The notes: generated from the letters alone by a model not told the origin. A stretch of 64,000 nucleotides of DNA from Solirubrobacteraceae bacterium (GCA_023230855.1 JALNWQ010000005.1:124001-188000), one strand, 5' to 3'; numbered from the stretch's first letter, positions 42,085 to 52,486 are shown. Numbers and translations are program-made.

Positions 42085-43884
42085 GTGGCTCTGCCATCCC
42101 CGCCCTCGTCGACCGCCACGCGCGGTCGGGGTCCGGCGTCGAGCTACGGTGTACGCAGGCGGTCATCGTCGCTCCTGCTCGTGACGGCCCTCCTGATGAC
42201 GCTCATCGCGAGCGTCGCGCCGCGGGCCGACGCCGCCACCTACGACGTGTGGTCCTGCCGCGACCCGCTCGGCGCCCCCGGCTTCGCGACCGGCGCCTGG
42301 TTCGTCGACCTGCAGACGCACTACGGGCCCGTGGACGGGTTCGCGTCCGCCGACACGTGCGCGTCCGACGACGGCGCGCTGTCGATCGCGATGACGCCGG
42401 GACGCGACCACCAGACGTCGACCGGCCTGCTCCGGTTCCTCGCGCCCCCCGGCACGGCGATCACCGACTACGAGCTGCGACGCGACCACGCGATGACCAC
42501 CACGTCTCCCGGATACCACGCCGGCGTCGAGGAGGTCGCCGCGGTCCCGGGGCTCAACACCCGGATGTGCTGGAGCGACGACGCGTCCTGGTGCCCGTCG
42601 TTCTCCGCCGCCCCGATGGACCCCGCGAACGTCGCCCGCAAGGTCCGCGGCGACGCCGACGCGGTGGGGTTCGTCCGCTACGCGGATCCGGCGTGGACCG
42701 ACCTGGGCCCGTTGCACGGCCTCCGCCTCTTCGTCCGCTGCCAACCCCCGAACGCCGCCCAGCCGTGCGCGTCGTCGCCGTCGCCACCGACGACGACCCG
42801 GCTGTTCCGCGCGATGGTGACGTTGGACGACCCGACGCCCCCGGCGGTCACCGCGGTGTCCGGACCGCTCGTCGACGGCGGTCCGGTGACGGGCCCGCAG
42901 ACGCTCCTCGTGCGGGCCGCCGATCCGCAGAGCGGGATCGCGACCGTGACCATGGCCGTCGACGGTGGCGCGTCGACCGTCGTCGACTCCGGCACGACCG
43001 ACCCGACGTGCCGGGTCCCCTACGGCGACGCCCGCCCGTGCCCGCGCTCGACCGAGCGCACCTTCACCGTGGACGCGTCGGCGCTGACCCCCGGCGCCCA
43101 CCAGGCGTCGGGCACGGTCACCGACGCGGCCGGCAACGTCACGCCCTGGGGACCGGTCGCGTTCACCGTCGCGACGCCCGAGCCGGTCCCCGTGCCTCCG
43201 GTCGCGGACGACCCGCCGGCGGCCCCCGCCCCCGCCCCGACGCCGACGAACGGCGTCCCCGCGGTGGCGCGTCCGAAGCTCACCCTCTCGTCGAGCAGGC
43301 CGAAGCGGGGCAAGCGGCCCCGGATATCGGGGCGGGTGACCACCGCCGACGGCGTCCCGGTCCGGCGGGCCGCGATCGTCCTCCACCGCCAGGCGCTCGG
43401 CGTGTCGGGCACGACCACCGAGCGGCGCCTGCGGACGCTGCGCACCGACGCCGACGGCCGGTTCGCGCTCGCCCGGGGCCCGGCCGGCGCCAACCGCATC
43501 ATCGCGACGTTCGCCCCGTGGGAGGGCGCCGAGCCCACGGTCCGCGTCACCCGACGCGCGCACACCGGCATCGCCGTCAGCGCCACCGCCAAGCCCAGGC
43601 GACTGCGCAACCGGGGGCGCCTGACGCTCAGCGGCCGCCTGACCGGCGCCGGCGAGTCGGCCCGGGGCGCCGTCGTCCGGATCGACGCGATCGTCCGTGG
43701 CCGCTACCGCGCGGTGGGCACCGTCCGCGCGGACCGGCGCGGCGCCTGGCGTTGGCGGTACCGGTTCAACGGCGTCACCCGACCGACCCGGTTCTCGTTC
43801 CGTGCGACCGTCGCGTCGTCCCCGGCCTGGCCGTGGGGCACCCACCGCAGCAAGCGGGTGCGCGTCCGCGTGGACCCGCGCTGA
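42085..43884 (+). CDS. Secreted protein with Ig-like and carboxypeptidase-regulatory-like modules
   Basis: A 599-aa exported protein. A signal peptide with a basic n-region (VRRRSS) and the hydrophobic LLLVTALLMTLIASVA (about 30-45) ends near ADA. An N-terminal domain with four Cys (CRDPLGAPGF, ADTCASDD, RMCWSDDASWC) resembles lectin-like surface modules of soil actinobacteria. An Ig-like bacterial repeat (about 250-365, ADPQSGIATVTMAVDG...TVTDAAGNVTPW) comes next, then a Pro/Ala linker and a C-terminal beta-rich region (about 385-599, ISGRVTTADGVPVRRAAIVL). No enzyme motif is seen. Probably a surface or matrix protein. Confidence 0.7.
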   Translation: MALPSPPSSTATRGRGPASSYGVRRRSSSLLLVTALLMTLIASVAPRADAATYDVWSCRDPLGAPGFATGAWFVDLQTHYGPVDGFASADTCASDDGALSIAMTPGRDHQTSTGLLRFLAPPGTAITDYELRRDHAMTTTSPGYHAGVEEVAAVPGLNTRMCWSDDASWCPSFSAAPMDPANVARKVRGDADAVGFVRYADPAWTDLGPLHGLRLFVRCQPPNAAQPCASSPSPPTTTRLFRAMVTLDDPTPPAVTAVSGPLVDGGPVTGPQTLLVRAADPQSGIATVTMAVDGGASTVVDSGTTDPTCRVPYGDARPCPRSTERTFTVDASALTPGAHQASGTVTDAAGNVTPWGPVAFTVATPEPVPVPPVADDPPAAPAPAPTPTNGVPAVARPKLTLSSSRPKRGKRPRISGRVTTADGVPVRRAAIVLHRQALGVSGTTTERRLRTLRTDADGRFALARGPAGANRIIATFAPWEGAEPTVRVTRRAHTGIAVSATAKPRRLRNRGRLTLSGRLTGAGESARGAVVRIDAIVRGRYRAVGTVRADRRGAWRWRYRFNGVTRPTRFSFRATVASSPAWPWGTHRSKRVRVRVDPR

Positions 43885-43886
43885 CC

Positions 43887-45491
43887 GTGTCGGCCGATCG
43901 TCGCCCCGGACCGGCCCGAGGGTCGCTGCGCAGCGCGCCGACGGGACGACGCGGTGACCGCGCGCCCGGACGCCGGTCCTCGGAGCGGGTCGTCGCCCGC
44001 GAGTACCGCGCCGTCCGCGACGAGGTGCTGCGCACGGTGGCCGGCAAGCTCCGCGCGGCGGGCGTCATCCTCGACGAGAGCGACCTCGACGCGGCGTACA
44101 ACCAGGCGTGGCACGCGCTCTACGTCAAGCTCGAGGCGGGCGAGCCGGTGGAGAGCCGGGTCGCGATGCTCGTCACCATCACGCACCGTCGGGCGCTCGA
44201 CGACCACCGGTCGCGCCACGTCGACCGGCGGGCGGAGCTCGCCCCCGAGCTCCCCGCCCCACCCGAGGACCTGGACGCGCGGATCGACGACCGGACGCGG
44301 TTGCGGTCGTTGCGCGACGGGATGCGGGAGCGGCTGTCGGACCGTGAGCTCGAGGCCGCCACGCTCTGCTACCTCTACGACCACACCCGTGCCGAGGCCG
44401 CCCGCCGCATGGGCCTCACGCCCCGGCGGATGGAGAAGGTCATGGACGGGGTCTCCCGACGGATGGGTCGCCTGGTGGAGGACGTGTCCGGCGACTGGTG
44501 CCGGGAGCGCCGGTCGATGATCCTGGCGTACGCCCTGGGGGTCCTCGACCCCGACGGCGAGCGTCACGCGCTCGCGGCCAGTCACCTCGAGGACTGCTCG
44601 GCCTGTCGACGCCGCGTGCTCGGCCTGCGGGGGATCGCGTCGCTCGCCCCACCGCTGCCGCTGCTGGCGGGGACGGGAGCGGTCGGCGTCGGGGCCGCGG
44701 ACGGCGCTCCCGACACGGACGGCTCGGCATGGACCGCATCGGGCGCCGGCTCCTCCGCGGCCGGGGCGGCCGCGGCCGGAGCCGCGCCGACCGGGGCGGC
44801 GGCAGCCGGGGCGGCGACCGGGACCCGCGTCCGCGCGACCGCCCGGGCGACGGGCGGGGCGTCGGCAGGGGCGGCCGCCCCCCGCCTGGGCGCCGTCGCG
44901 CGCCGGGCCGGGTCCGGCCGCCGCGCGGCCCTCGTCACGGCGGGTGCGCTGGTCGCCGTCGCCGTCACCGTCGCGATCGCCCTCGCCACGGTCGGCGGGG
45001 ACGACGGCGGCACGCACGACGTCGTGGCGCCGACCGCGATCGCGATCGGACCGGACGGCGCCGTGCCGACCGTGAGCGACCGTCCCGGCGCGCTCTCGGC
45101 CGAGGCACCCGACGTCGACGCGCTCGCCGCCCGCGGGCGCCGCGCGGCGCGCGAGCGGGCCGTCGCGCGCCGCGCCGCCGACCTCCGCCGACGGCGGGCG
45201 GCCGCACGCCGTCGCGCGTCATCCGACCGCACCGCCGCACGCGCCGCGGCGACGTCCCCCGCGACCGCGCCGTCGGTCGGCGCCGGGTCCGGCGCGGCGC
45301 CGTCGACGGCCACGACCACCGCGCCACCGCCGACGGGCCCCACGGCCACCACCCCGGGCGGCTCGGCCGGCGCCGGGGCGACCGGCACGGGATCCAGCGG
45401 CGCGGCATCGACCGGCGGTGGATCGACGACCGGCGGGTCCGCTTCGGCGACCGTCGTCGACGACGGCGCCGAGGAGTTCGACCTGCGCTGA
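43887..45491 (+). CDS. Sigma70-like factor fused to an anti-sigma zinc finger and a transmembrane tail
   Basis: A 534-aa single protein. Residues 41-113 resemble sigma region 2 and residues 148-198 sigma region 4 (LSDRELEAATLCYLYDHTRAEAARRMGLTPRR). Next comes an anti-sigma-type zinc finger (Cys205 with His233, Cys237, Cys240 in ASHLEDCSAC). An Ala/Gly-rich linker, one transmembrane helix (347-369) and an external Arg/Ala then Thr/Gly/Ser/Pro-rich tail complete it. Sigma and anti-sigma parts are normally separate proteins, so this looks like a membrane-tethered, self-inhibited factor that would need proteolysis for release. GTG 43887 lies 2 bp after the previous stop. Confidence 0.78.
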   Translation: MSADRRPGPARGSLRSAPTGRRGDRAPGRRSSERVVAREYRAVRDEVLRTVAGKLRAAGVILDESDLDAAYNQAWHALYVKLEAGEPVESRVAMLVTITHRRALDDHRSRHVDRRAELAPELPAPPEDLDARIDDRTRLRSLRDGMRERLSDRELEAATLCYLYDHTRAEAARRMGLTPRRMEKVMDGVSRRMGRLVEDVSGDWCRERRSMILAYALGVLDPDGERHALAASHLEDCSACRRRVLGLRGIASLAPPLPLLAGTGAVGVGAADGAPDTDGSAWTASGAGSSAAGAAAAGAAPTGAAAAGAATGTRVRATARATGGASAGAAAPRLGAVARRAGSGRRAALVTAGALVAVAVTVAIALATVGGDDGGTHDVVAPTAIAIGPDGAVPTVSDRPGALSAEAPDVDALAARGRRAARERAVARRAADLRRRRAAARRRASSDRTAARAAATSPATAPSVGAGSGAAPSTATTTAPPPTGPTATTPGGSAGAGATGTGSSGAASTGGGSTTGGSASATVVDDGAEEFDLR

Positions 45492-45546
45492 CCGGCTCCG
45501 CACGGCCACGCACCACCCCTTGCCCACCTCCTACCCTCCGGGAGCG

Positions 45547-48500
45547 ATGCCCGGCCGTCCCGCCCCCTTCTCCTCGCCGGCCGGCGATCCGCGGTCGGGC
45601 GACGTCGACACGGCCGCGCTCCGCCGTCGACTCGCGGAGCTCACCCACCGCGACGAGGACCGGCTCGGCCGCCGCCTGCAACGCCTGCGGGGCACGCGCG
45701 ACCCCGAGCGGCGCGGCCGCGACCTAGAGCGGCTGCTCACCGAGATCGCCGCCGGCGAGGCGCTCGTCGCCCGCCGCGCCGCCGCCGTGCCGTCGACGAT
45801 CACCTATCCCGAGGAGCTGCCGGTCAGCGCGCGGCGCGAGGACCTGCGCGCCGCGATCGAGGCGCACCAGGTCGTCGTCGTCGCCGGCGAGACCGGGTCG
45901 GGCAAGACGACCCAGCTGCCCAAGATCTGCCTCGAGCTCGGCCGCGGCGTCCGCGGCACGATCGCGCACACCCAGCCGCGACGACTGGCGGCGCGCACGG
46001 TCGCCGAGCGGATCGCGCACGAGCTCGGGGTGCCGCTCGGCGACGCCGTGGGCTACAGCGTCCGGTTCCAGGACCACGCCAAGGACGACACGCTCGTCCG
46101 GTTGATGACCGACGGCCTGCTGCTCGCCGAGATCCAGCGCGACCGGCTGCTGCGTCGCTACGACACGATCATCGTCGACGAGGCGCACGAGCGCTCGCTC
46201 AACATCGACTTCCTCCTCGGGTGCATCCACCAGATCCTGCCGGCGCGCCCCGAGCTCAAGCTCATCATCACGTCGGCGACGATCGACCCGGGCCGGTTCG
46301 GGCGTCACTTCGGGGCGATCGACCGTCCGGGGAGCCGCGGACGATCGGCCGGCGCACGGAAGGCGTCCGTCCCGCCGACCGCGACGACCGGCCCGCCGAC
46401 CCCCGTGCCGCCGACCACGCCGACCCCCTCCTCGGCGACCGCGGCGACGGCCCCGTCCCCCGGCGCGGCCCCGGACGATCCCGACGCCGCGCCGGTGATC
46501 GAGGTGTCCGGCCGCACGTACCCCGTCGAGGTGCGCTACCGGCCGCTGCAGTCCGACGACGGGGCCGACGACGAGCGTGACGTCGACGAGGCGATCGGCG
46601 ACGCGGTCGAGGAGCTGTGGACCGACCCGACGCTGCCCGGCCGTCGCGGTGACGTGCTCGTGTTCCTCAGCGGCGAGCGCGAGATCCGCGACGCCGCCGA
46701 GGCGCTGTCGGGCCGGTTCGGGGCCGGCGTCGACGTCCTGCCGCTGTACGCCCGCCTGGCCCACGACGAGCAGCACCGCGTGTTCCGCGGCGCCGGTGGC
46801 AAGCCCCGCATCGTCCTCGCGACGAACGTCGCCGAGACCTCGCTCACCGTCCCCGGCATCCGCTACGTCGTCGACACCGGCGTCGCCCGGATCAGTCGCT
46901 ACAGCTCGCGCCTCAAGGTCCAGCGCCTGCCGATCGAGCGGATCTCGCAGGCGTCCGCCGACCAGCGCAAGGGCCGCTGCGGCCGCACCGCCGACGGGGT
47001 CTGCGTCCGGCTGTACTCCGAGGAGGACTTCGACGGCCGCGACCGGTTCACCGACCCCGAGATCCTCCGCACGAACCTCGCGTCGGTCATCCTCCAGATG
47101 GCGTCGCTCCGGCTCGGCGACGTCGAGGCGTTCCCGTTCCTCGACCCGCCCGACCGCCGCCAGGTCCGCGACGGCCTCGACCTGCTCCACGAGCTCGGGG
47201 CGCTCCACCGGACCGCGCCCGACGCCCGACGCGCCGACCCCACGGACGCCGCCGGCGCCGACCGGAGCCGCGACGCCGTCGACGGTCGCGGTCGCCGGCG
47301 CCGCCCGCGCGACGCCCGGGGCGCCGACGGCCCACGCCTCACCGCGCTCGGGCGTCGGCTCGCGCAACTCCCCGTCGACCCACGGATGGCGCGGATGGTG
47401 CTCGAGGCGGACCGGCTCGGGTGCGCCGACGAGGTGATCGTCCTCGCCGCGGCGCTGTCGATCCAGGACCCGCGCGAGCGCCCGGCCGAGCACCGGGCCG
47501 CCGCCGACCAGGCGCACGCCCGGTTCAAGGACGAGGACTCCGACTTCCTCGCCCTGCTCAACCTGTGGCGGTACCTCCGCGAGCAGCAGCGGGAGCTGTC
47601 GGGCAACCGGTTCCGCAAGCGGTGCCGGGCCGAGTACCTCCACGTGCTGCGGATCCGCGAGTGGCAGGACCTCGTGTCGCAGCTGCGTCGCGCCGCGCGC
47701 CAGGCCGGGGTGACGATCAACCGCGAGCCGGCCACGGGCGACCACGTCCACCAGGCGCTGCTCACCGGGCTCCTGTCGCACGTCGGGATGCACGACCGCG
47801 CCGACGAGGACCAGCGTGCGGCGCGCGACGCGCGACGCGGCCGTCGCCCCCAGGCGGAGTTCGTCGGCGCGCGCAACGCCCGGTTCGCGATCTTCCCCGG
47901 ATCGTCGATCCCCACCCGCCGTCCGCCGCCGTGGGTCATGGCCGCCGAGCTCGTCGAGACGACGCGGCTGTGGGGTCGCACCGTCGCCCGCATCGACCCC
48001 GCGTGGATCGAGCCGCTCGCCGGGCACCTCGTCGTGCGCACCCACCTCGAGCCGCGTTGGTCCCGCAGGCGCGGGTCGGCGGTCGCGACCGAGAAGGTCA
48101 CGCTGTACGGCCTGCCGATCGTCGCCGACCGCACCGTCGCCTACGGCCGGATCGATCCGGTGGCCTCGCGCGACCTCTTCATCCGTCACGCGCTCGTCGA
48201 GGGCGACTGGGACGGGGGCCGCGCCGGCGGCGCCGAGGTCCTGGCCGAGAACGCCCGTCGTCGCGACGAGGTGCGGGAGCTGGAGGAGCGGGCCCGCCGC
48301 CGCGACCTGCTCGTCGACGACGACGTCCTGTACGCGTTCTACGACGAGCGGATCCCGGCCGACGTCGTCGGGGCGGTCGAGTTCGACCGCTGGTGGCGCA
48401 AGGCCCGGCAGGCCGACCCCGACCTGCTGACCGTCGAACGCGACGTGCTCGTCGACCGTGCGGCCGCGGCGGAGGTCGATCCGTACGCCCGCCCGACGCG

Positions 48501-49845
48501 GTGGCGTCAGGGCGATGTCGTCCTCGACCTGGAGTACCGGTTCGATCCGGGGACCGACGAGGACGGCGTCACCGCGATCGTGCCGCTCAAGGCGTTGCCG
48601 GGACTGCGGCCCGGCGGGTTCGAGTGGCTCGTCCCCGCGCTGCAGGACGAGCTCGTGGTGGCGCTGCTGCGGTCGCTGCCCAAGGACGTGCGCCGCGAGC
48701 TGCTGCCGATCGCCGACACCGCCGCGCGGGTGCTCGATCGGTTGGAGCCCGGCCGCGAGCCGCTGACGAAGGCGGTCGCCCGTGAGCTGTCGCGCCGCCC
48801 CGGCGTGCAGGTCACCCCGTCGATGCTCGACCTGTCGACGCTGCCGAGCCACCTGCGGATGCGGTTCCGCGTCGTCGACGAGGGCGGGGACGCCGTCGCC
48901 GAGGGCGAGGACCTGGACGCGTTGCGGGCCGAGGTCCGCCCGCGGTTGCGGGCCGAGCTGGCGAAGGCGACGCCGCAGCTGGAGCGCCGCGGGCTGACCG
49001 ACTGGACGATCGGCACGCTCCCGCGGGCGGTGGCGCTGCCGGGCACCGACGGCTCGGTCCGGGCGTACCCGTCGCTCGTCGACGAGGGCGACGCCGTCGG
49101 GGTGCGGGTGCTCGACACCGCGGCCGCGCAGGCGGCCGCGATGCGCGCCGGCACCCGGCGGCTGCTGCGGCTGACGATCCCCTCCCCGATCCGTCACGTC
49201 CGCAAGGCGCTCGACAACGACGCGCAGCTCACGTTGTCGCTCGCGCAGGGCGGCCTGGCCGCGGTGCTCGAGGACGCCGTCGATGCGACGCTCGACGTGC
49301 TGGCCGAGGACGCCGGCGCGCCGGCGTTCGACGAGGCCGCGTTCCGGGCGCTGCGCGACCGGGTCGCCGGTCACCTGGCCGGGGCGACGGTCAAGGTCAC
49401 CGAGCAGGTCGTGCGGGTGCTGCGCGCCGAGGCCGACGTGCGGCGACGGCTGGAGCGCCTGGCCGAGCGCCCCGCCCCCGGCGGCGCGTTCGACCCCGCG
49501 CTGCGCGACGTGCAGGCCCAGCTCGCGCGGCTGCTGCCGCCGGGGTTCGTCCTCGCCACCGGGGCGCGCCGCCTGCCCGACCTGGCGCGGTACCTCGCGG
49601 CGGCGGCCCAGCGCCTCGACCGACTGCCGACCGCGATCCCCGCCGACCGCGACCGGATGCGGGCGATCCACGAGCTGGAGCAGGCCTACGCCGGTCGCCT
49701 GCAGGCCGCCGGCGACCGGGTCACCCCCGAGCTGCGCGACGTGCGGTGGATGCTCGAGGAGCTGCGCGTGGGCCACTTCGCCCAGGCGCTCGGCGTCCGC
49801 GACGGCGCGTCGGCCAAGAAGGTCCGGCGGGCGCTGGAGGCCTGA
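45547..49845 (+). CDS. hrpA: ATP-dependent RNA helicase HrpA
   Basis: DEAH-box helicase (1432 aa) that acts on mRNA and collided ribosomes. Walker A GETGSGKTT is at about 115-123, DEAH at about 210, SAT follows, and QRKGRCGRTADG (motif VI) is at about 473-484. The helicase-associated and OB-like domains and the C-terminal DUF3418 region (about 850-1430) specific to HrpA are present. Between the two RecA lobes sits a Pro/Thr/Ala-rich insert (about 259-317), with a second Arg/Asp-rich insert near 560-595. ATG 45547 is preceded by GGGAG and by TACCCT (45532-45537) at 9 nt. Confidence 0.93.
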   Translation: MPGRPAPFSSPAGDPRSGDVDTAALRRRLAELTHRDEDRLGRRLQRLRGTRDPERRGRDLERLLTEIAAGEALVARRAAAVPSTITYPEELPVSARREDLRAAIEAHQVVVVAGETGSGKTTQLPKICLELGRGVRGTIAHTQPRRLAARTVAERIAHELGVPLGDAVGYSVRFQDHAKDDTLVRLMTDGLLLAEIQRDRLLRRYDTIIVDEAHERSLNIDFLLGCIHQILPARPELKLIITSATIDPGRFGRHFGAIDRPGSRGRSAGARKASVPPTATTGPPTPVPPTTPTPSSATAATAPSPGAAPDDPDAAPVIEVSGRTYPVEVRYRPLQSDDGADDERDVDEAIGDAVEELWTDPTLPGRRGDVLVFLSGEREIRDAAEALSGRFGAGVDVLPLYARLAHDEQHRVFRGAGGKPRIVLATNVAETSLTVPGIRYVVDTGVARISRYSSRLKVQRLPIERISQASADQRKGRCGRTADGVCVRLYSEEDFDGRDRFTDPEILRTNLASVILQMASLRLGDVEAFPFLDPPDRRQVRDGLDLLHELGALHRTAPDARRADPTDAAGADRSRDAVDGRGRRRRPRDARGADGPRLTALGRRLAQLPVDPRMARMVLEADRLGCADEVIVLAAALSIQDPRERPAEHRAAADQAHARFKDEDSDFLALLNLWRYLREQQRELSGNRFRKRCRAEYLHVLRIREWQDLVSQLRRAARQAGVTINREPATGDHVHQALLTGLLSHVGMHDRADEDQRAARDARRGRRPQAEFVGARNARFAIFPGSSIPTRRPPPWVMAAELVETTRLWGRTVARIDPAWIEPLAGHLVVRTHLEPRWSRRRGSAVATEKVTLYGLPIVADRTVAYGRIDPVASRDLFIRHALVEGDWDGGRAGGAEVLAENARRRDEVRELEERARRRDLLVDDDVLYAFYDERIPADVVGAVEFDRWWRKARQADPDLLTVERDVLVDRAAAAEVDPYARPTRWRQGDVVLDLEYRFDPGTDEDGVTAIVPLKALPGLRPGGFEWLVPALQDELVVALLRSLPKDVRRELLPIADTAARVLDRLEPGREPLTKAVARELSRRPGVQVTPSMLDLSTLPSHLRMRFRVVDEGGDAVAEGEDLDALRAEVRPRLRAELAKATPQLERRGLTDWTIGTLPRAVALPGTDGSVRAYPSLVDEGDAVGVRVLDTAAAQAAAMRAGTRRLLRLTIPSPIRHVRKALDNDAQLTLSLAQGGLAAVLEDAVDATLDVLAEDAGAPAFDEAAFRALRDRVAGHLAGATVKVTEQVVRVLRAEADVRRRLERLAERPAPGGAFDPALRDVQAQLARLLPPGFVLATGARRLPDLARYLAAAAQRLDRLPTAIPADRDRMRAIHELEQAYAGRLQAAGDRVTPELRDVRWMLEELRVGHFAQALGVRDGASAKKVRRALEA

Positions 49846-49849
49846 GCGC

Positions 49850-52435
49850 TCACCGGGTGACCCGGAACGACCGCGTGTGGCGCCGGTGCTCTCCCGTCTC
49901 GTTCGTGGCGGTGACGACGAGCCGGTAGCGACCCGGGGTCAGCGTCCGGCGGCCGAACCGCGGCCCCGCGTCGATCCGCGTCCGACCCTCGACGAGCTCG
50001 AGGTCGCGCTTCACCGGCAGGACGGCGAACCGCGTGCACGCCTTGCGCCGCGACACCCGCCGACCCTTCGGGGCCTTGCGGCAGCCCTTGGCGGTCTTGC
50101 GGCCAGCCCGGGCGTGGGCGACCTGCACCCGCACCCGCGACTCCTCGGTCACGCGGATCGTCAGCCGGGCCTTCGTGGCGGCCCGTCGCGACCGCGGACC
50201 GCTCTTGCGGCGCAGATGCCACCGGCGTGGCGTGACCGACGCCGTACGGATCCGGACCGGATCGGGCGGCAGCGCGTCGAACCGGGCGGTCACGTGCCGC
50301 GCCTGGCCCATCGCGATGGTGCAGGTCGGGCCGTTCGTCGCGCCGGCGCAGGCGCCACCCCACCCGGTGAACCGCGAGTCGGCGTGCGGCCGCGCGGTGA
50401 GCGTGACGGTGCGGGTCGGCGCGAACGACTGCCCGCAGTCGGTCCCGCAGTCGATGCCCGGCGGCTGGCTCGTCACCGTCCCTCGCAGCGGTCCACCGCC
50501 CTCCAGGGTCACCCCGAGCGGCACCGTCGTCGGGGCGCGGATCCCGGGCTTGTCGAACCGCAGGATCCGGTCCTGCCCGGCGTCGGCGACGTAGAGCGTG
50601 CCGTCGCCGGGCGCGAGCGCGAGGGTGCCCGGCTCGACGACGGTCGTCCCGGGTCCGGCCTCCGACGCGAGCACGTCCCACGTCCAGCGGCCGTCGACGT
50701 GCGGGACGCCGCGCAGGATCCGCGCGCCCCCCGGCACCTTCGGGCGCGCCTCGGCGACGTACAGCGTGCCGTCGGCGGCGGCCGCCAGGCCCTCGGGGCG
50801 GTCCCAGCGGGTCGCGCCGGGCGGCGGTGGCACCTTCTCGTTCGTCGCGACGTCGCGGATGGAGCGGGTCGTGGTGACGTACGCCTGGCCGGTCGGCGAC
50901 ACGGTCACGGCGTACGGCCGCCCCAGGCCGCTGCGGATGGTGGTGGCGTTGCCGCCGATGTCGACGCGCAGCACGCGACCGTTGTTCGTGTCGGCCACCC
51001 ACACGCTGCCGTCGGGGTGCGCGGCGATGCCCCGCGGTCGCTTGACGAACCCGGGCGGGGTGACGAGCACCGGGACGCCGTCGGGCGCGAGCCGCTGCAG
51101 CCGGTTGTTGTAGGTGTCCGCCACCCACAGCCCGCCGGCCCGGTCCCATGCGACCGCGCCGGGCAGGAGCATCTGCGCGCGGCGCTCGCGTCCCCAGTGG
51201 GCGAACCCGGTCGAGCGGCTGATGTAGGCACGCTGGTCGACGTAGGTGCCGTCGGACGCGATGAGCGCGACGCGGTGGTCGAACGTGTCGGCGACGGCGA
51301 GCGTCCCGTCCGGGTGGACGGCGACGCCACGCGGGCGGGTGAAGTACCCGGGCCCGCGCCCTGCGATCCCCCACGCCGCCCACACGGTCCCGTCGGGGCG
51401 GACCCGCTGGATCCGGTTGTTCGAGGTGTCGGCGACGATCGCCCCGCCCTCGGGGTCGGTGGGGTCGGTGGCGACCGCCCGGACGATCGCGAACCGGCCG
51501 ACGGTGCGTCCCCGTCCGCCCGCGGTGCCGACGTAGTCGAGCGTCTCGGTGTCGTGGATGTTGAGCCGGCCGTTGAGGTTGTCGGCGATGTAGAACCGGT
51601 CCTTGCGATCGACGGCGACGTCATACGGCGCGTTGATCTCGCCCGGGCCGGTCCCGTGGCGTCCGGCGCGCCCGACGACCTGCAGCGACCGCGAGCCGAG
51701 CACGAGGATCCGGTGGTGCTGGTTGTCGGCGACGTACAGGCGCCGGCCGTCCGGGCTCACCCCCAGTCCCTGCGGGTACTGCAGGTTGACCCCGCCGGCG
51801 CGCGACGTGACGCGCGGCGACGTGTACGGCTTGAGCGTGACGGGGTCGAGCGCCCAGCGGACGACGCGGTGGTTGCCGCTGTCGGCGACGAACACGACGA
51901 CGGTGCGGCCGGGCGCGGCCTGGTGCACGGCGATCCCGCCGGCGATGATCCCGCGGTCGGGGCGGCTGCCGTTGAGGAGCTTGAGCGTCGAGGGGCCGCC
52001 GATCGTCGTGATGAACCGGCCGTCGTCGGCCGAGATGACCTGGATCCGGTCGTGGGCGCTGTCGAGGACGAAGATCCGTCCGCTGCGGTCGAGCGCCAGC
52101 CCGCCGACGACGTCGAACCGTCCGGGCTCGCCCCGGTGGGCGTAGCCGCCGAAGCTCCTCTTCGGGGTGCCGGTGGGGCCGAACGTCTGGATCGTTCCGG
52201 AGTACTGGTCGCCGACGACGACGTCGCCGTTGCGGGGGTCGACGCCGACCGCCTGCGGAAAGCGCACCACGCCGCCCGCGCGTGGCGCCTCGCCGACGAT
52301 CGTCGGCGTCAGCGGTGGTCGCGGAGGCGCCGCCGTCGTCGGTCCGGCCCCGACGAGCCCCAGGACGAGGAGCCCGACGGTCCCCCGGGCCACCGAGCCC
52401 AGCGCGCGACGGACGGGACGGGACCACGTCGGCAT
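49850..52435 (-). CDS. Secreted NHL-repeat beta-propeller protein
   Basis: An 861-aa exported protein. A signal peptide (ARGTVGLLVLGLVGAGPTTAA, about 17-37) is followed by about ten NHL repeats (about 45-610), each with a pattern like GVAVDPxGxLYVADxxNxRI. A Cys-containing beta-repeat (about 630-700, GIDCGTDCGQSF...FTGWGGACAG...CTIAM) follows, and a basic C-terminal beta domain with fibronectin-like strands ends it. Extracellular binding or scaffold function is likely; no catalytic motif is evident. Its stop lies 4 bp from the hrpA stop, and its start faces the zinc operon promoter. Confidence 0.8.
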   Translation of the reverse strand: MPTWSRPVRRALGSVARGTVGLLVLGLVGAGPTTAAPPRPPLTPTIVGEAPRAGGVVRFPQAVGVDPRNGDVVVGDQYSGTIQTFGPTGTPKRSFGGYAHRGEPGRFDVVGGLALDRSGRIFVLDSAHDRIQVISADDGRFITTIGGPSTLKLLNGSRPDRGIIAGGIAVHQAAPGRTVVVFVADSGNHRVVRWALDPVTLKPYTSPRVTSRAGGVNLQYPQGLGVSPDGRRLYVADNQHHRILVLGSRSLQVVGRAGRHGTGPGEINAPYDVAVDRKDRFYIADNLNGRLNIHDTETLDYVGTAGGRGRTVGRFAIVRAVATDPTDPEGGAIVADTSNNRIQRVRPDGTVWAAWGIAGRGPGYFTRPRGVAVHPDGTLAVADTFDHRVALIASDGTYVDQRAYISRSTGFAHWGRERRAQMLLPGAVAWDRAGGLWVADTYNNRLQRLAPDGVPVLVTPPGFVKRPRGIAAHPDGSVWVADTNNGRVLRVDIGGNATTIRSGLGRPYAVTVSPTGQAYVTTTRSIRDVATNEKVPPPPGATRWDRPEGLAAAADGTLYVAEARPKVPGGARILRGVPHVDGRWTWDVLASEAGPGTTVVEPGTLALAPGDGTLYVADAGQDRILRFDKPGIRAPTTVPLGVTLEGGGPLRGTVTSQPPGIDCGTDCGQSFAPTRTVTLTARPHADSRFTGWGGACAGATNGPTCTIAMGQARHVTARFDALPPDPVRIRTASVTPRRWHLRRKSGPRSRRAATKARLTIRVTEESRVRVQVAHARAGRKTAKGCRKAPKGRRVSRRKACTRFAVLPVKRDLELVEGRTRIDAGPRFGRRTLTPGRYRLVVTATNETGEHRRHTRSFRVTR

Positions 52436-52486
52436 GGCCCCATCCTCGCGATCGGCGCGGCGGGACGCGCCGGTCCTCCGACGATC

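Noticed and set aside
45724..49776. A 1350-codon minus-strand frame opposite hrpA
   Set aside because: HrpA motifs cover the plus strand from end to end; the antisense frame has no recognisable domain.
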